Shown here: positions 44,581 through 56,584 of the stretch, piece after piece
Numbering within the stretch: position 1 is the first letter of the stretch
How the letters are laid out: each line of letters starts with the position of its first letter
Assembly: GCA_010405405.1 (NCBI GenBank)
Contig: MU004231.1
Span: 1,633,386-1,697,385 of the forward strand
Origin: Microthyrium microscopicum
Lineage: Eukaryota > Ascomycota > Dothideomycetes > Microthyriales > Microthyriaceae
Direction of reading: 5' to 3'
DNA: 64,000 nt
Made by a program: the position numbers and the translations under genes
The notes under the pieces: generated by a model
Seen by the model: only the letters and a program-made list of their open reading frames with translations
What the model was told of the DNA's origin: nothing
Databases searched by the model: none

Positions 44581-46594
44581 AGATTTGCTAAGCATCAGTC
44601 CCAACGCGGTTTAATGGGCTGTGCGAGGGATCATATGTCCCTTGTGCCTGGACTACTTTGTGTTTCACTGAAGGTCGAAAGGTATTCGGTGGATTTTGTT
44701 CTAGGGTGTTGTTGTTCAAGATGTTGTTATAGAGAGATGCATTTACTCGGCGCATTGGCATCGGTGCTCGGCTTGGATTAGGGATATGAGGCCAATTATG
44801 AATGGCTATATATCATTAATTCCATTGGGTTGAAATAGAATTATTGTAGGCCCGGGGCGAAAAGCCAAGTGAAGCAAAGCAAGCAAAGCGATTCATTGTA
44901 ACATATTCGGATGAGGATGATTTTCAGTGCTGGGTGGAAGTACATGTCATTGTAATATATATAATAATTCTAGGCAGTGAGACATGAGATGAAGTGTTGA
45001 TTGCGTATGCATTGAAGTACAGTAGTACCTTAGGACAACCGGTCGGAGATGTTGGGTGGTTAACTGTCACTTCAAGATTTCCACATCAGCGCTGGCATAT
45101 TGTAGAGTATTTCGTAGCCAGTTGCACTGCATCCTTACCGTCAAGAAGCCCACAGTACTGGCTCTATATCAAAATTCCCAAAGTTCTCAGCCTTTCCAAG
45201 CACTCGGCATCTAGGATATTTACCTTCAATTCGGCTTCTAGCGCCCGCTACCGTATCTACCAGGTGACTGGTGTCGGGATGATCACTGACTACCAGCAGT
45301 CTTGCATGGAAGCTTCGTGTCCAAGCAGCGTGGACCTGGTGAAAGTGTGCGAGAGAAGGCAACTGGTGATTGGTTTACCTTGTCAGCAAAGCGATCGCAA
45401 TTGGCATGGTGTCGGATACGGGGCCAAGAAGGCGAACAAAACTTGCATCTTACCATCTGCGGGTCAGAACTAAAGGCACAAAGGCAAAGCAGTCATGCCT
45501 GTTCGCGGAGCTCTTCTCTTATCAGCCCTGGCTCTACTCCGTACTGACGAGTCTGCTGGCGGGTCCGCATACCAAATGACAAAAGCAATATGGATGAGGT
45601 TTTAAGAGATGGCAGGTTGTGCCTGTGCGCTTTTCGTGTCAAGCTTCGTAGACAAGCATTTCTCCAAAGTCTTGGTGATTCAAAATCGGAAGCAGCACAC
45701 TTTAGAAGATGCAGCCACGATTTAGGTTTGTCTGCGAGCGCTCTGCGAGTGAGAAAGCACAAGAAGAAAGTTCCCCACACTTGTAGACCTTGTAACCACA
45801 CCCTATTCGCCCAAGATTCTGGTTCCATTGTTCTTACGAGCAACCATTGGGTTCTGTGGGTTCTACACCAGATTTCCTCCACGCTAGTAGGTAAAAGCAT
45901 CAGATAATCACCCAAACTGCCAGTTTCCATGACGGGTACCACGGGTTTTGTACGTACAGAGCACAGTAGTTTTAGGCTTTGGCAACATTTGCCGCCAATT
46001 TCAGTGGTTTGGAAGAATAGAATCGACGTCCTAGGCAAAGCTGGGGTAGCTCACGCGACTACTAGGACGTATTCAATGATTTTGCTTTTTGCCGAACGGC
46101 GAACAGCTGCTGCTTTTGGTCCCATGAGGCTGGGCAAAGCAAGCAGCGATTGTAGCTGGGCATACCCATACTTATAGTTAGCTTCTTTTCGCATTTGGCG
46201 CTGGATCGGTCCCACTACTTTCTCTCTCCAATCTATCTTTGTGATTTCTTGGCCTCCATCATTACCCTCGCAATTGAACACAAAAACTCTCCACTATCCA
46301 TTTGACGAGTTTGTACTTCGATTGTGCGCTCTTATCCCAGCCTTTCTTTCCACATCTCTACCATTCGCGAGAGTTGGGCGATTGCGTCCTTACCCAGAAA
46401 TAAAGATAGTGGCACATGCACTCAACATATACCTCCGGACCTAAATTCTGCCATTCGACTCTATTGCTCAGGTGCCGCAAGTGGAGATAAACAATTCACA
46501 GCTCAAAGTTGTGATTTAAACCACCATTTTTTCATCCTCAAAAACTCTATCAGTTTGAACCCTTGGAGACAACCAATCCAACCAATCAGAAACC
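44581..46594. other. long intergenic/leader region, no gene supported
   Basis: 2.0 kb without a recognisable gene. Several open frames (for example 44,994-45,473 plus and 45,493-46,038 minus) overlap each other on opposite strands and have random-looking translations. The last 400 bases are pyrimidine-rich and probably the promoter and leader of the permease. Confidence 0.45.
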
Positions 46595-48315
46595 ATGACG
46601 TCGACCTCTGTCGAGCCTGGCCACTTGGGTGCCGCCGAACTCGAAAACGCACAAATCCGTCGCAAAAGCAAGGGCGTTATCGAACTCAAGGACGAACATG
46701 GCCGACGCCGCACAATTCAGGTTGACGAGTTGACGGAAGCGGATCGTGAGCTCGCTGAGAAGTTTGGCTACAATCCAGTTTTCAAGCGCGAATTCGGCTA
46801 TCTCGCAACCTTTTCGTTCGCGGTCAGTATTAGTGGCTTGTTTGCTACTGTTGCTACCACTTTTGTTTATCCTCTTACTGCTGGTGGTGCCAGTTCTGCG
46901 GTTTGGGCTTGGCTTATTTCTGGTGCTGGATGCATGTGCATTGCTGCCTCAGTTGCAGAACTTGTCAGCGCATATCCAACCTGTGGTGGATTGTACTACA
47001 CGGTTTCCCGTCTTGCACCGCCCAAGTGGGTTGCTAGTATCAGTTGGGTCACTGGATGGTTGAATTTGCTCGGTCAAGTCGCTGGTGTTGCCTCGTCGGA
47101 GTATGGAAGTGCCCAATTGCTTCTTGCTGCCGTTTCGATGGGTAGCGATTTTAGTTACTCACCGACTACTGGAACAACTGTCGGAGTTATGGCTGCACTG
47201 ACTGTCTTCACTGGCCTTATCAACTCATTGCCAACTTGGTGGATGGAGAAATTGACTCGTACCTATGTCATTTTCCACGTCTTGGTTTTGGTCACTTGCA
47301 TGATCGCACTTCTGGCAAAGACAGACAACAAGCATAACGCGACTTATGTGTTTACCGATAAGGAAGGATCGTCTGGCTGGACTCCCTCTGGATTTGCCTG
47401 GTTATTCGGTTTCCTTTCCGTCAGCTGGACCATGACTGACTACGACGCAACTGCACATATCACTGAAGAGATCGAGGAGCCAGAGGTCAAAGCACCATTT
47501 GCCATCTTCTGGGCTATGGCATTCACTTACGTCGCCGGTTTCTTGTTCAACATCGTCTTGGCTTTCTGCATGGGAGACCCAGCTTCCATTCTCGCGTCAC
47601 CCATGGAACAGCCAGTTGCTCAGATCTTTTACAACTCGCTCGGCAAGGGTGGTGGTATTTTCTATACTGTCAGCGCATTCATGATCATTCAATTCGTCTG
47701 TTGGTCCGCCACTCAATCTCTTGCACGAACTTTCTTCGCCTTCTCTCGCGATAGACTTGTTCCAGGGAGCAGATTCTGGGTCAAAATTGAACCTCGAACT
47801 GGAATTCCATTGTTGGCTGTCTGGATCTCCGTCTTTTGGTGTATCGCACTAAACCTGATTGCCCTTGGAAGCTACACAGCAATCCTGGGTGTATTTAACG
47901 TCTGCGCCATTTGCCTTGACTGGTCCTATTGTATCCCAATTGCCTGCAAGTTGATGTTCAACAAGTTTGAGCCTGGTCCATGGCACATGGGCAAACTTAG
48001 CAAAGCTGTGAACGCGTATGCTTGTCTGTGGACAGCATTTGTTTCCATAATCGTAAGGAGCTCTTCCCAAAAACCATGCTCGATTTGATAGCTAACTTCA
48101 TCCAGTTCCTTTTCCCGACAATCAGACCAGTCACTGCGACAAATATGAACTACGCCATCGCTTTCCTCGGCGCTATTCTGATCGCTTCAATGATCTACTG
48201 GTACGCTGGTGGACGCAAATGGTATACTGGTCCCATTGTGGAGACAAACATTCTCGAGGGAGATTCTGCAAATGACAGTGATGAAAAGATGAACAAATTT
48301 GACCACGAAGTCTAA
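46595..48315 (+). CDS. amino-acid/GABA/choline-type permease (APC superfamily)
   Basis: Plasma-membrane or vacuolar importer in the group of yeast Uga4 (GABA) and Hnm1 (choline). Exons 46595-48052 and 48106-48315 give 555 aa, standard length, with 12 hydrophobic segments. Landmarks include FKREFGYLATFSFAVSISGL at helix 1, SAYPTCGGLYYTVSRLAPPK, WVTGWLNLLGQVAGVASSEY, and TMTDYDATAHITEEIEEPEV (conserved loop), then SRDRLVPGSRFWVKIEPRTG. The hydrophilic N-terminus is about 60 residues. The intron has a GCTAAC branch site. The MFS transporter gene is convergent to it and an amino-acid oxidase lies 5 kb away, so uptake of nitrogen compounds is plausible. Exact substrate unknown. Confidence 0.93.
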
Positions 48316-48601
48316 ACAGACAACAATAGTAACAACGGATTGTTCTGTCTTTATCTTTCACTTGGTATAATTATGCTTGGCTCGATTCGATGTCAGAATG
48401 TCCAGACATATACGGCCGAAGAGAATATCAGTTTCAACCTGCCATATGGATTATTTGTAATGCTTAGGTCCTACTTCGATGGACGATGTCGTTCATTAAT
48501 ACGTGTATGTACTGAAAATAAATTGCACGCTTGCTTATAAGACTAGATCTCTGCTTCACATCGCAATGATGCAAACTTTCTTCTCCATTTGTCCATTATC
48601 A

Positions 48602-50225
48602 TTACCCTTGCACTTCTTTCGCTAGATTCTTGCTGTCTGGATCTACCCGAACTTGCTCCACCTCCTCGCTGCTACTGGAATCGCTGAAACTAACGCGTTG
48701 TTTCTGTTTGATCTCCCTATCGTGCAGATACTTTGTGAGGAACGCCGTCGCGATCAGCAAAGCCGAGATGAAGGAAATAGTAATGAATCCCTTCTGGTAC
48801 TTCGGTGCGTCCACTTGTTGCCAGACGATAAGTGGCAGCCAGGCTTGAAGCACATAAGCCATCTCGTTCATGCTCCCCACAACAATGGCCCGTTCCTCAT
48901 TGTCATTTGAGCAGATCTCATTGCCCCATCTAAAACACTATTAGCATCAATTCACATATAAACCAACTGGGTAACAACTTACGCCATAATCAACCCCGAA
49001 AGCCCACCACCCATTCCCCCTAAAATATAGCATGCCCAATGCCAACCAGTCGGTATATCCCAATAAGCCAACGAAGCAGCCGTGACAATATTCCAAACCG
49101 CACCCCACACAATCGGCGGCCACCGCGCCCCTCTCAGCACACCATCCGACATCCACGCATAGATCAGCGTCGACACCACCTGCACCGCATTCGTCGTCGT
49201 CGGATACGTATTAATCTGGCTCACACTATACTTTGGTTTTTTCGACGCCTTCAACCACTGCGCAAACACCGGTGCCGCGCCCTGTCCGCCATTGTTAAAC
49301 GTCACATATAGTAATGTCAACACATAAATATGCCACGAGCTAAAGATTTTGCGGATTTTCGCCCATGTGTATGGTTCACGTCCTTTGCGGCCTTCCAGCT
49401 GGACGCGGCGCTGGGCGAAGGCGATTTCTGGTTTGGTGAGGTAGAAGGCGCGTGTGGTCTCGGGTACGTCGGGTAGTAGGATGAAGCCTAGGAGTGCGAC
49501 GGGTAGGGAGATTGTGCCGTCGACTATGAAGAGCCATTGCCAGCCTTTGAAACCGCCTATGCCGCCGAGGTGGTAGACGCCGGCCATGAGATAGCCGGAG
49601 AACATGGTGGCGAGGGCGCTGGAGGTGTGGAAGATGCATGCTCGTTTGGCGAGCTCGTCTTTTCTATACCAGGAACCTGTGGGAGTTGTTAGCATTTTGG
49701 AGGGCGTTAAGGGGGTTGGGGAGAGTTGCCTATGAGGTATTGCATGCCGGGGTAGAAGGTGCTTTCGGCGAGACCGACGAAGAAGCGGATGATGTATATT
49801 GTCTTTGCAGAGTCGGCGCGGCATAAGCTGAATGTGAGGACGGCCCATATCACCTCCATGGCAGGAATCCATATGGATGGCCGGACGCGTGTGAGTACCA
49901 TATTGCTTGGTATTTGGCCGATGACATAGCCGACTGTCCAGGCAGTTTGCATGTAGTTGAGCTCGTTGCCATAGAGCCCAAGATCTTCTTTCATACCTGA
50001 GACGAAAGCATTGTTGATGTTGGCCTGGTCAAGGTACTTGATGAAGTAACCAAGCGACGCAAAGGTCAAAATAGCAGCGTCGAGCTTGAACAAGAACTTT
50101 CGCTCTTCTGGAGACTTATCAAAAGTATCCCAGATCAGACCTGTCCATTTTTTAGGAGTTTCCACGGGTACTATCTCTTCAGCATGGTGCTTGACAACCT
50201 CCTCATCGGGAGCACTTTTTGCCAT
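48602..50225 (-). CDS. MFS transporter, anion:cation symporter family (Dal5/Tna1/Fen2-like)
   Basis: Proton-coupled importer related to yeast allantoate (Dal5), nicotinate (Tna1) and pantothenate (Fen2) permeases. Exons 49730-50225, 48983-49676 and 48602-48929 give 505 aa. Start is MAKSAPDEEVV at 50,225; a longer frame to 50,348 is less likely. Family motifs: SLGYFIKYLDQANINNAFVS in helix 1, GYVIGQIPSNMVLTRVRPSI, RFFVGLAESTFYPGMQYLIG, then SWYRKDELAKRACIFHTSSA and LLPDVPETTRAFYLTKPEI. The first intron begins with GC instead of GT (ATAG|GCAACT, ending CCACAG), with a GCTAAC branch site, and the frame fits only with this GC-AG intron. The last intron is GT-AG. Confidence 0.9.
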
Positions 50226-51478
50226 GGTGTCAGTGACGGGTTGGTATAAATGAGAAGAGGTGCCAGAGTGCCGGAAGGGCAGATGCAAGAGCAGCGTATT
50301 TGACCATAAGCTTAACCGCTTTATACCAGAAAAGATCGCTGGAACCATTGTACTAATTGGTTTTCAAGTGTGGAGGATCCTGCTCAAGGACGTTTTAGTG
50401 TCCTTGCCAGGCCACGAGTCTTGACTACGAATATCCCACACATGCGTGCTACTTGCATCTATGGTGTTGATCGGCTTGCCGCTTGACAATAACAAGATCT
50501 ATCTCTGTATAGCCAGGATTAAAAGGAACCTGAATGATGCCTTCGTTTGTTGCGATGAGTCTGAAAAAAGCAGAAGCATAAGGCACAACCGTCAGGCCTA
50601 AATTTCTTCACGGAATCAAATCCTCTCCCAATACTTTCAAGAGTTCGTAATAAAAATATGCGAATCTCGGCGTGATTCAGTTCGCAATGCCGAAAGATGG
50701 CGAAGTGATCATTGGAATAAGGCGTAAGTACAGCCTGACAGGCACGCAATTTGGAAGGATTATCACCAAATGCATGGAGTCAGAACACTGCCATTTCACC
50801 ACATCAACCTAGAATTCAGTGATCTGAAGCTAGCAGTAAAAGATAACACACTTGAGCAAGACTAAGTCAGTTGAAGCGAAAATCGTAATAACAGCTTTGT
50901 ATGACTTTTGTGGGGGCATGCATACGGAATGTCCTTGCTTTTGTTGTAAGTTTATGATGGGAGTAATATTGAGGTCGACACAAGCTTTTGTCAAGTCTTA
51001 AATAAGCAATCTATGGCATTTTCTGTGATGTACCAATTAAGATGGTCGTAAGAGCATATAATCCTTATGTTCATTGGTCAATCCTATCAATTCGTGACGA
51101 CGAACTGTTTTGGTTTCTGAAGCTAAAAGCAAAGCTACAAATCCATGTATCTGTAGGCTGTAGCTAGAACGACAGGGATAAGGGAGTTGAATCGCATTCT
51201 AGACCAATCTAGGTATTGGATAAAAGTCGCAAAGTGCCTTTCGTGTTACAAATGTCCTTCTGGTATACTACGGCGGGAATGTAGGGAAGAATTACGGAAA
51301 TAACTTCAACATAACTGCACCTTTGAGAACATGGTCGCTTACGAAAACTGAAACGTTGATTGCAATCGTTAAGGGATACTGGCGAGGCTGATACTACGAG
51401 TTTGGTGTTCTCAATTCTTCGACAAGATCAAGCCAACGTTAAGCTCGGGACATTCAGTTCGACGCTGAATTATCAATT
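50226..51478. other. intergenic between divergent genes, no gene recognised
   Basis: 1.25 kb, AT-rich, no supported coding sequence. It must contain the promoters of both the MFS transporter and the flavin monooxygenase. Confidence 0.5.
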
Positions 51479-53142
51479 ATGACCAAAGCGGTAGTGATCG
51501 GTTCTGGCATTGCAGGTATGGAGTCTATGTATCATATGCCAGGTTGTCGTCTACTGTGCTAAAATACATTAGGTGTTGTTGCAGCAGCGCATCTCCTCAA
51601 GGAAGGTATTGAAGTGACCGTGTTTGAACGTTCTCATGCTGCCGGAGGAGTATGGTAAGTTACCATCAAACATCTGAGTTTCGAAACAAGCTTACTTCTA
51701 GAAGGCTTTTTGACGAGAGAGTCCCCCGAGAGCCAGACTATTCTGCTTCAAAGCCATCTCAGGGCGACAACTTTGTAACAAGCGCATACCTATCCGACCA
51801 AAATCCGGGCAAGAATATTGATGACATCGACTTACTACATGCTCCACCAGGTCCTTGCTATTTCGGCTTATCGAACAATGTTGGAACAAGACTATTAGCG
51901 ACAAAATTGGGACCTTTTCCGGAAGGGACGCCAGATTTCGTCAAACATCATGTTCTTTGCCAATACATTCAGGACACTTCCGAAAAATCAGGCGTCAAAG
52001 CTGTCACACATTTCAGGACTCGAGTTGAGGATGCAAAAAAAGTAGGCCAAACCTGGCACGTAAAGACTTCTACAATTCAAGACCCAAAAGCAGGTCAGCC
52101 ATCTTTTGTTGAGGAAGATTGGGAGTTTGATACTGTCATTGTCGCTTCCGGGCACTATCACGCGCCTCAGCTTCCGAACCTACCAGGACTTAATGTTGCA
52201 AAGAATCTCTGGCCAAACAGGATATTTCATTCCAAGCAATATAGACGGCCAGAGGGCTTCAAAGACAAAGTAGGCTACGTCGTTAGTGGTTCGTTCCCGT
52301 ACTACCACTAACTTTCCTAGACCGTGTTGCTTGTAGGTGCAGGAGTCTCTGCAAATGACATTGCAAAGGAGATCGGTCCATTTGCAAACAAAATCTACCA
52401 AACACAGCGCCAGGGCAAGTTTGATTTATCTGCAAGAATGCTACCTGCAAATGCCACACGATTTGGCTCCATTTCGTCGATAAATGTTCCTAAAGGCTTG
52501 GACAAAGATGGACCAGATGTGTCCATATCATCGGAGGATGCATTGCCAGTGAAGATTCAACTAGAGTCAGGGGAAATCCTATGCAACATTGACTATATCA
52601 TTCTCTGCACTGGCTACCTCTTCGCGTTACCCTTCCTGAAGAACCTTCACAATGACGATCTTGCGCCACAAGATGCCGACGACGAGGTTCTAGTCACCGA
52701 TGGTCGGCAAATTCACAACCTTCATAAAGATATATTTTACATGCCGGACCCGAGTCTCATCTTCATTGGTATACCTTTCTTTACAGCAACGTTTTCGCTT
52801 TTCGACTTTCAAGCAGTGGCGATTGCGGCGTTCGTAGCTGGAAAAGTTCCATTGCCATCTCAAGATGCGATGAGAGACGAATATCGAAAACGGCTTGAAG
52901 TGAAAGGATATGGAAAGCCCTTCCATTCCTTGAGGGATCAGGAGGAAGAATATGTGATTGAACTTCTGGGGTGGATCAATCCCAGTATCGTAGCTCTTGG
53001 TCAGAGTGCTGTGCAAGGCCATTCGCAAACATGGCTCGAGGGCAAGGCTGAACAACGCGAGAGGATAAAATTGCTCTTGGGTCTTGGAAGTGAAGATGAA
53101 GTGACAGTGGAATCGCCTCGAGTAGTACCCGTATGCAGCTAG
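51479..53142 (+). CDS. flavin-containing monooxygenase (FMO family)
   Basis: FAD and NADPH enzyme that oxygenates nucleophilic N or S atoms. Four exons (51479-51515, 51573-51654, 51705-52269, 52321-53142) give 501 aa. The FAD motif VVIGSGIAG spans intron 1; ERSHAAGGVWLFDERV spans intron 2, whose acceptor must be CTAGAAG because the nearer CTAG would create a stop. The FMO signature appears as RIFHSKQYRRP, the NADPH motif as VLLVGAGVSANDIAKEIG, and the late motif as IDYIILCTGYLFALPF. It is slightly longer than yeast Fmo1 and normal for fungal members. An L-amino-acid oxidase gene follows 300 bases downstream on the same strand and a TauD-type oxygenase after that. Confidence 0.9.
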
Positions 53143-53444
53143 ATAATTTAACTAGACCCTCATTTCGAGCCAAGAAATATTGATACGCAATTACATAATT
53201 GCTTTGAACCACATCAATGGGAAATTCTCGTTCAGCTACTCACAAGTCAATAGCAGGGTGGTATTTGGTAGTTGTGGTCAGTGGTGGTGGAACACAAATG
53301 GCATTCCTCAGTGATGAACTCTAGATCCAAACAAAGTCTGCGACTGGATATAAAATTGGTACTCTCTCTAGCATTTCGTTCAATCTATAGACATGAAAAC
53401 AGTCATTTCACATAAGATCGCCTGAACGATATATTTCTTCGGCG
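53143..53444. other. short intergenic / L-amino-acid oxidase promoter
   Basis: 302 bases with nothing recognisable apart from a GTGGTGGTGG patch at about 53,280. Confidence 0.4.
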
Positions 53445-54478
53445 GTGATGTATCTTTCCACACTCGTTGCAGCTTTGGTATCGCTCTTCTTCATATCTTC
53501 AGTATCAGCAGCGGCGTGTCCCGTAAATCAGCCTCCCTCTGACCCCGGAAACATCAAAGATTTGTTTTTGAGAAAAATCCTCGACCAATCCATCGAATAT
53601 GGGAACTTTTCTCACGCACCTAGTCCAGGTCCGCTCAAGGTTGGAATCGTAGGAGCTGGTGTAGCAGGACTATACGCTGGAATACTCCTCGACTCTTTGA
53701 ATATCGACTACGACATATTAGAGGCATCTGAGAGGATTGGTGGTCGCATCTTTACGTATAGGTTCGATGAGGCTGCTTGGGATGCGTCAAAGCCTGGTGA
53801 ACCAAACTATTATGACTACTATGTATGTTACAAAAAATGCCTTGGAGGTCTCGATACTAAAGGGCTACAGGATGTAGGAGCAATGCGATTTCCAGGAATG
53901 CCTTGGATGGATCGTGTTATCGGTTCACAGAACACTTCAATCATATCCTATGTCAACTCGAAGATAAAGTCAACGGACCGGATCCAACAGATTCCATACA
54001 TTTTTACTGCAAACAACACATATCGGCTATTCAATGATCAGCTCGTGTATAATCAAGTAAATCCTTCTGCCGCGACGTTCAAAGTCCTCACTTCGGACGG
54101 TGGTCCAATTCCTAACAATGATCGCATTGCTACACTAAATACAGAGACAGCTCTCACCCAACCACTTCAGTCACTGATTGACGTCTTCACCAAATACGGA
54201 TTTGACGCTGGATTCAATAACCTCATGCAGTACGACAACATTAGTCTACGAGAATATCTCCTTCAAAATGGCTATTCCAGTCGAGACGTTGACTGGATGG
54301 AGACAATCGACGATGCCACCACTCATTTCGATGCGTACTCCCTCTCGCAAGCAGTCTTGGAACAGTGGATTTTCAACAGCGCACCGCTAGATTCCTGGAC
54401 TGCGATTGAAGGCGGCATGGATCGTATCACATATGGCATGACACAAATTCTGAAAAATAAACCACTACTCAATAAATG

Positions 54479-54541
54479 GCTGTTGCTAGCGAGCGCCAGC
54501 ATTTTTGCTACACGGCGCCAGCATTTTTGCTACTCGGCGCC
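54479..54541 (+). repeat. left terminal inverted repeat with an internal 22-bp direct repeat
   Basis: GCGCCAGCATTTTTGCTAC occurs at 54493-54511 and again at 54515-54533, so the repeat itself is built from a tandem unit. The right end (55128-55191) is its inverted partner with about four mismatches. Confidence 0.85.
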
Positions 54542-55127
54542 AAAATAATATGGCGCTCTAGGCTATGCCTAAATAGGAAATAAATATAGAAATCTTAGTG
54601 TTAGTCTACTAGTCAAAAAGCAGATTTAAAAGAAGTATAAAATATTAAAGCTTCTTATTTACTATAGATAAAGCCTACGGGACTAGTTTAGTAGATTAAT
54701 TCCTACGATAGTAATTTTACGCCTAAAATACATATCTAAAGAGATCTATCTCTTTCGTATCTTATTATCGTTTTTATGCCCTCCTATAACCATTCCTTAT
54801 CCTATCTCGACCCTATTTTTAGTATATCTTAACCCTGTTTTTAGTATATTTATATTCTTCAACCTGCGTGTTTAAAGGGAGGTTGTTTCTACGACTTCTT
54901 TACGTTTTTAAGCTCTAATTATACTCTATTCTTAGAATCCGTTTTATAATAAGTAGAATATAGTTATTATGGGTTAAAAATATAGTAGAGGTGAAGCTTA
55001 AGTAATCAACGCTAAGGAGTTAACTCTATAAAGATTTAGCTACTTTGGGCTAAATAATAGAGCTAAAGTAATACGTCTTACCTATTTAAGTCTAGAGCCC
55101 TGCAGTATTACCGATTTAGTATAGCTC

Positions 55128-55191
55128 TGGCGCCGAGTAGCAAATATTCTGGCGCCGAATAGCAAAAATGCTGGCGCTCGCTAGCAACAGC
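55128..55191 (-). repeat. right terminal inverted repeat of the MULE-like element
   Basis: Reverse complement of the left repeat with about four differences; also contains the two-copy GCGCCAG...GCTAC unit, one copy diverged (GAATATTTGC). Confidence 0.85.
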
Positions 55192-55947
55192 CTCAATAAA
55201 TCCGTGTCAAGCTTAGTTGGGCAATCAGACGGTCAAATCAAAACAATCACACGTACCGGCGAAGAACGTACATATGCACACATCATAAACACAGTTCCAC
55301 TCGGTGTAATGCAAAACATGGACATGTCAACATTGAACCTGGACTACAACAAGACATTTGCAATCCGTAAGCTACAATACGATCCAGCAGGTAAAATTGG
55401 CATGTCATTCAAAACACGCTGGTGGGAGAACGATTTCAAAGGTGGTCAGTCCTATTCCGATCTTTCAATTCGACGATGTGTCTATCCGTCATATGGCGTC
55501 AATACAACCAACGCAGCAGGCGCAATGATTGCATCCTACACGTGGGGACAGGACTCATCGCGACTTGGATCGTTCTATAATTCAGATGATGCGCGAGATT
55601 ACATTACAAATGTCACACTTCGCCAACTTGCAGCTATGAACAACGTGACTGTCGAATTTCTACATGCCCAACTCGTGGATACACATCTATGGGATTGGTA
55701 TGCACATGAATACGCTGTTGGAGCGTTTGCGATGTTTGGTCCAGCAGAGTTCAGCACGGTCATGCCTAGCCTTATGAAGCCTGCGTTTGAAGGAAAGATG
55801 CATTTTGCTGGAGAAGCTTTATCCAGCGGCCACGCTTGGATCATTGGTGCAGTCAATTCGGCATATCGAACTGTTATGGAGATATTGGCTGTCGAGAAGA
55901 GAGATGATTTGATCAAGTTGATGGGTAAGTATACCGTCCCTTCGTGA

Positions 55948-56584
55948 TTTGCTAGCATATTGACTACAAACTTTAGTACAAACTTGGGGCATCATTGATG
56001 AGGTAGATATGGGATGGTATGTGACGAAGTAGTAAACAGTAATCACCCCTTCCGAGTATTTCTTCGAAAAGTTGGCGTTTGGGCGATTTTGTTATTTCCG
56101 TCTCCGCTATAGGAGATCTATGTGTATTACAAAGAACAGGAATGGCAGAAATATTCGCCAGAATGGCGTATTCATCAGTCCGCCTTTAAATCGCTAGTAT
56201 CAGAGTGAACAAATCAATGAGGAAATCCCTACATGTCTAGGAGTAACCAGAACAATGGGACCCCCAAGCTTCGGATACTATGCCGAAGAGTACCTTAGCT
56301 TGCTTCAATGAAGGTTGTCTCTAGATATCAATCATAGTTTCAACTGGTCGAAGCTAAGTTTGCGTAAAAGAGGCACTGGATGGTGCCATGAGAAACCCCT
56401 CTCGCGAAACAGGGATGCCAACAGATGATCACAAAGCGATTTGGGGCAATGTTATAACTTCAGAAGTATGGAGAAAGCGTACATATAAATCTTAGAAGTT
56501 CGAGCAATTGCATGGCTAAGAAATAAGTTGGACAAGTTTATAGACAGTTTCAATAACTTCCAGTCATCACTTTCGATCCTAAAA
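55948..56584. other. intergenic, no gene recognised
   Basis: 637 bases without supported coding sequence; promoter of the TauD-type gene is expected at its right end. Confidence 0.5.

Larger units (their letters stand above)
54478..55191. mobile_element. 714-bp non-autonomous DNA element, MULE-like, inserted in the L-amino-acid oxidase gene
   Basis: Terminal inverted repeats of about 63 bp (54479-54541 and 55128-55191) begin GCTGTTGCTAGCGAGCGCC. The flanking sequence CTCAATAAAT occurs on both sides (54468-54477 and 55192-55201), a 10-bp target duplication. Long inverted repeats with 9-11 bp duplications fit Mutator-like elements (MULEs); hAT elements make 8 bp. The interior is AT-rich, partly stripped of CA and TG as by RIP, and has no coding capacity. 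Confidence 0.85.
53445..55947 (+). pseudogene. secreted L-amino-acid oxidase (flavin amine oxidase), split by a transposon
   Basis: FAD oxidase that deaminates L-amino acids to keto acids, ammonia and H2O2; fungal relatives are secreted. The N-terminus is a signal peptide (LVAALVSLFFISSVSAAAC). Then come the FAD motif VGIVGAGVAGLYAGILL, the ASERIGGRIFTYRF loop and DVGAMRFPGMPW. The C-terminal half has INTVPLGVMQ and ends in the FAD-binding MHFAGEALSSGHAWIIGAVN. Between the halves (54478-55191) sits a 714-bp mobile element. Taking out the element and one copy of its 10-bp target duplication would leave one open frame of about 592 codons, the normal length, so the gene was intact when hit. Now it reads out into the element and stops at 54,548, losing the substrate and flavin C-terminal parts. 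Probably inactive. Confidence 0.9.

Noticed and set aside
44994-45473. 159-aa open frame on the plus strand
   Set aside because: Random-looking translation and no codon or motif support.
45493-46038. 181-aa open frame on the minus strand in the 44.6-46.6 kb gap
   Set aside because: No recognisable motif, overlapped by open frames on the other strand, composition like translated non-coding DNA.
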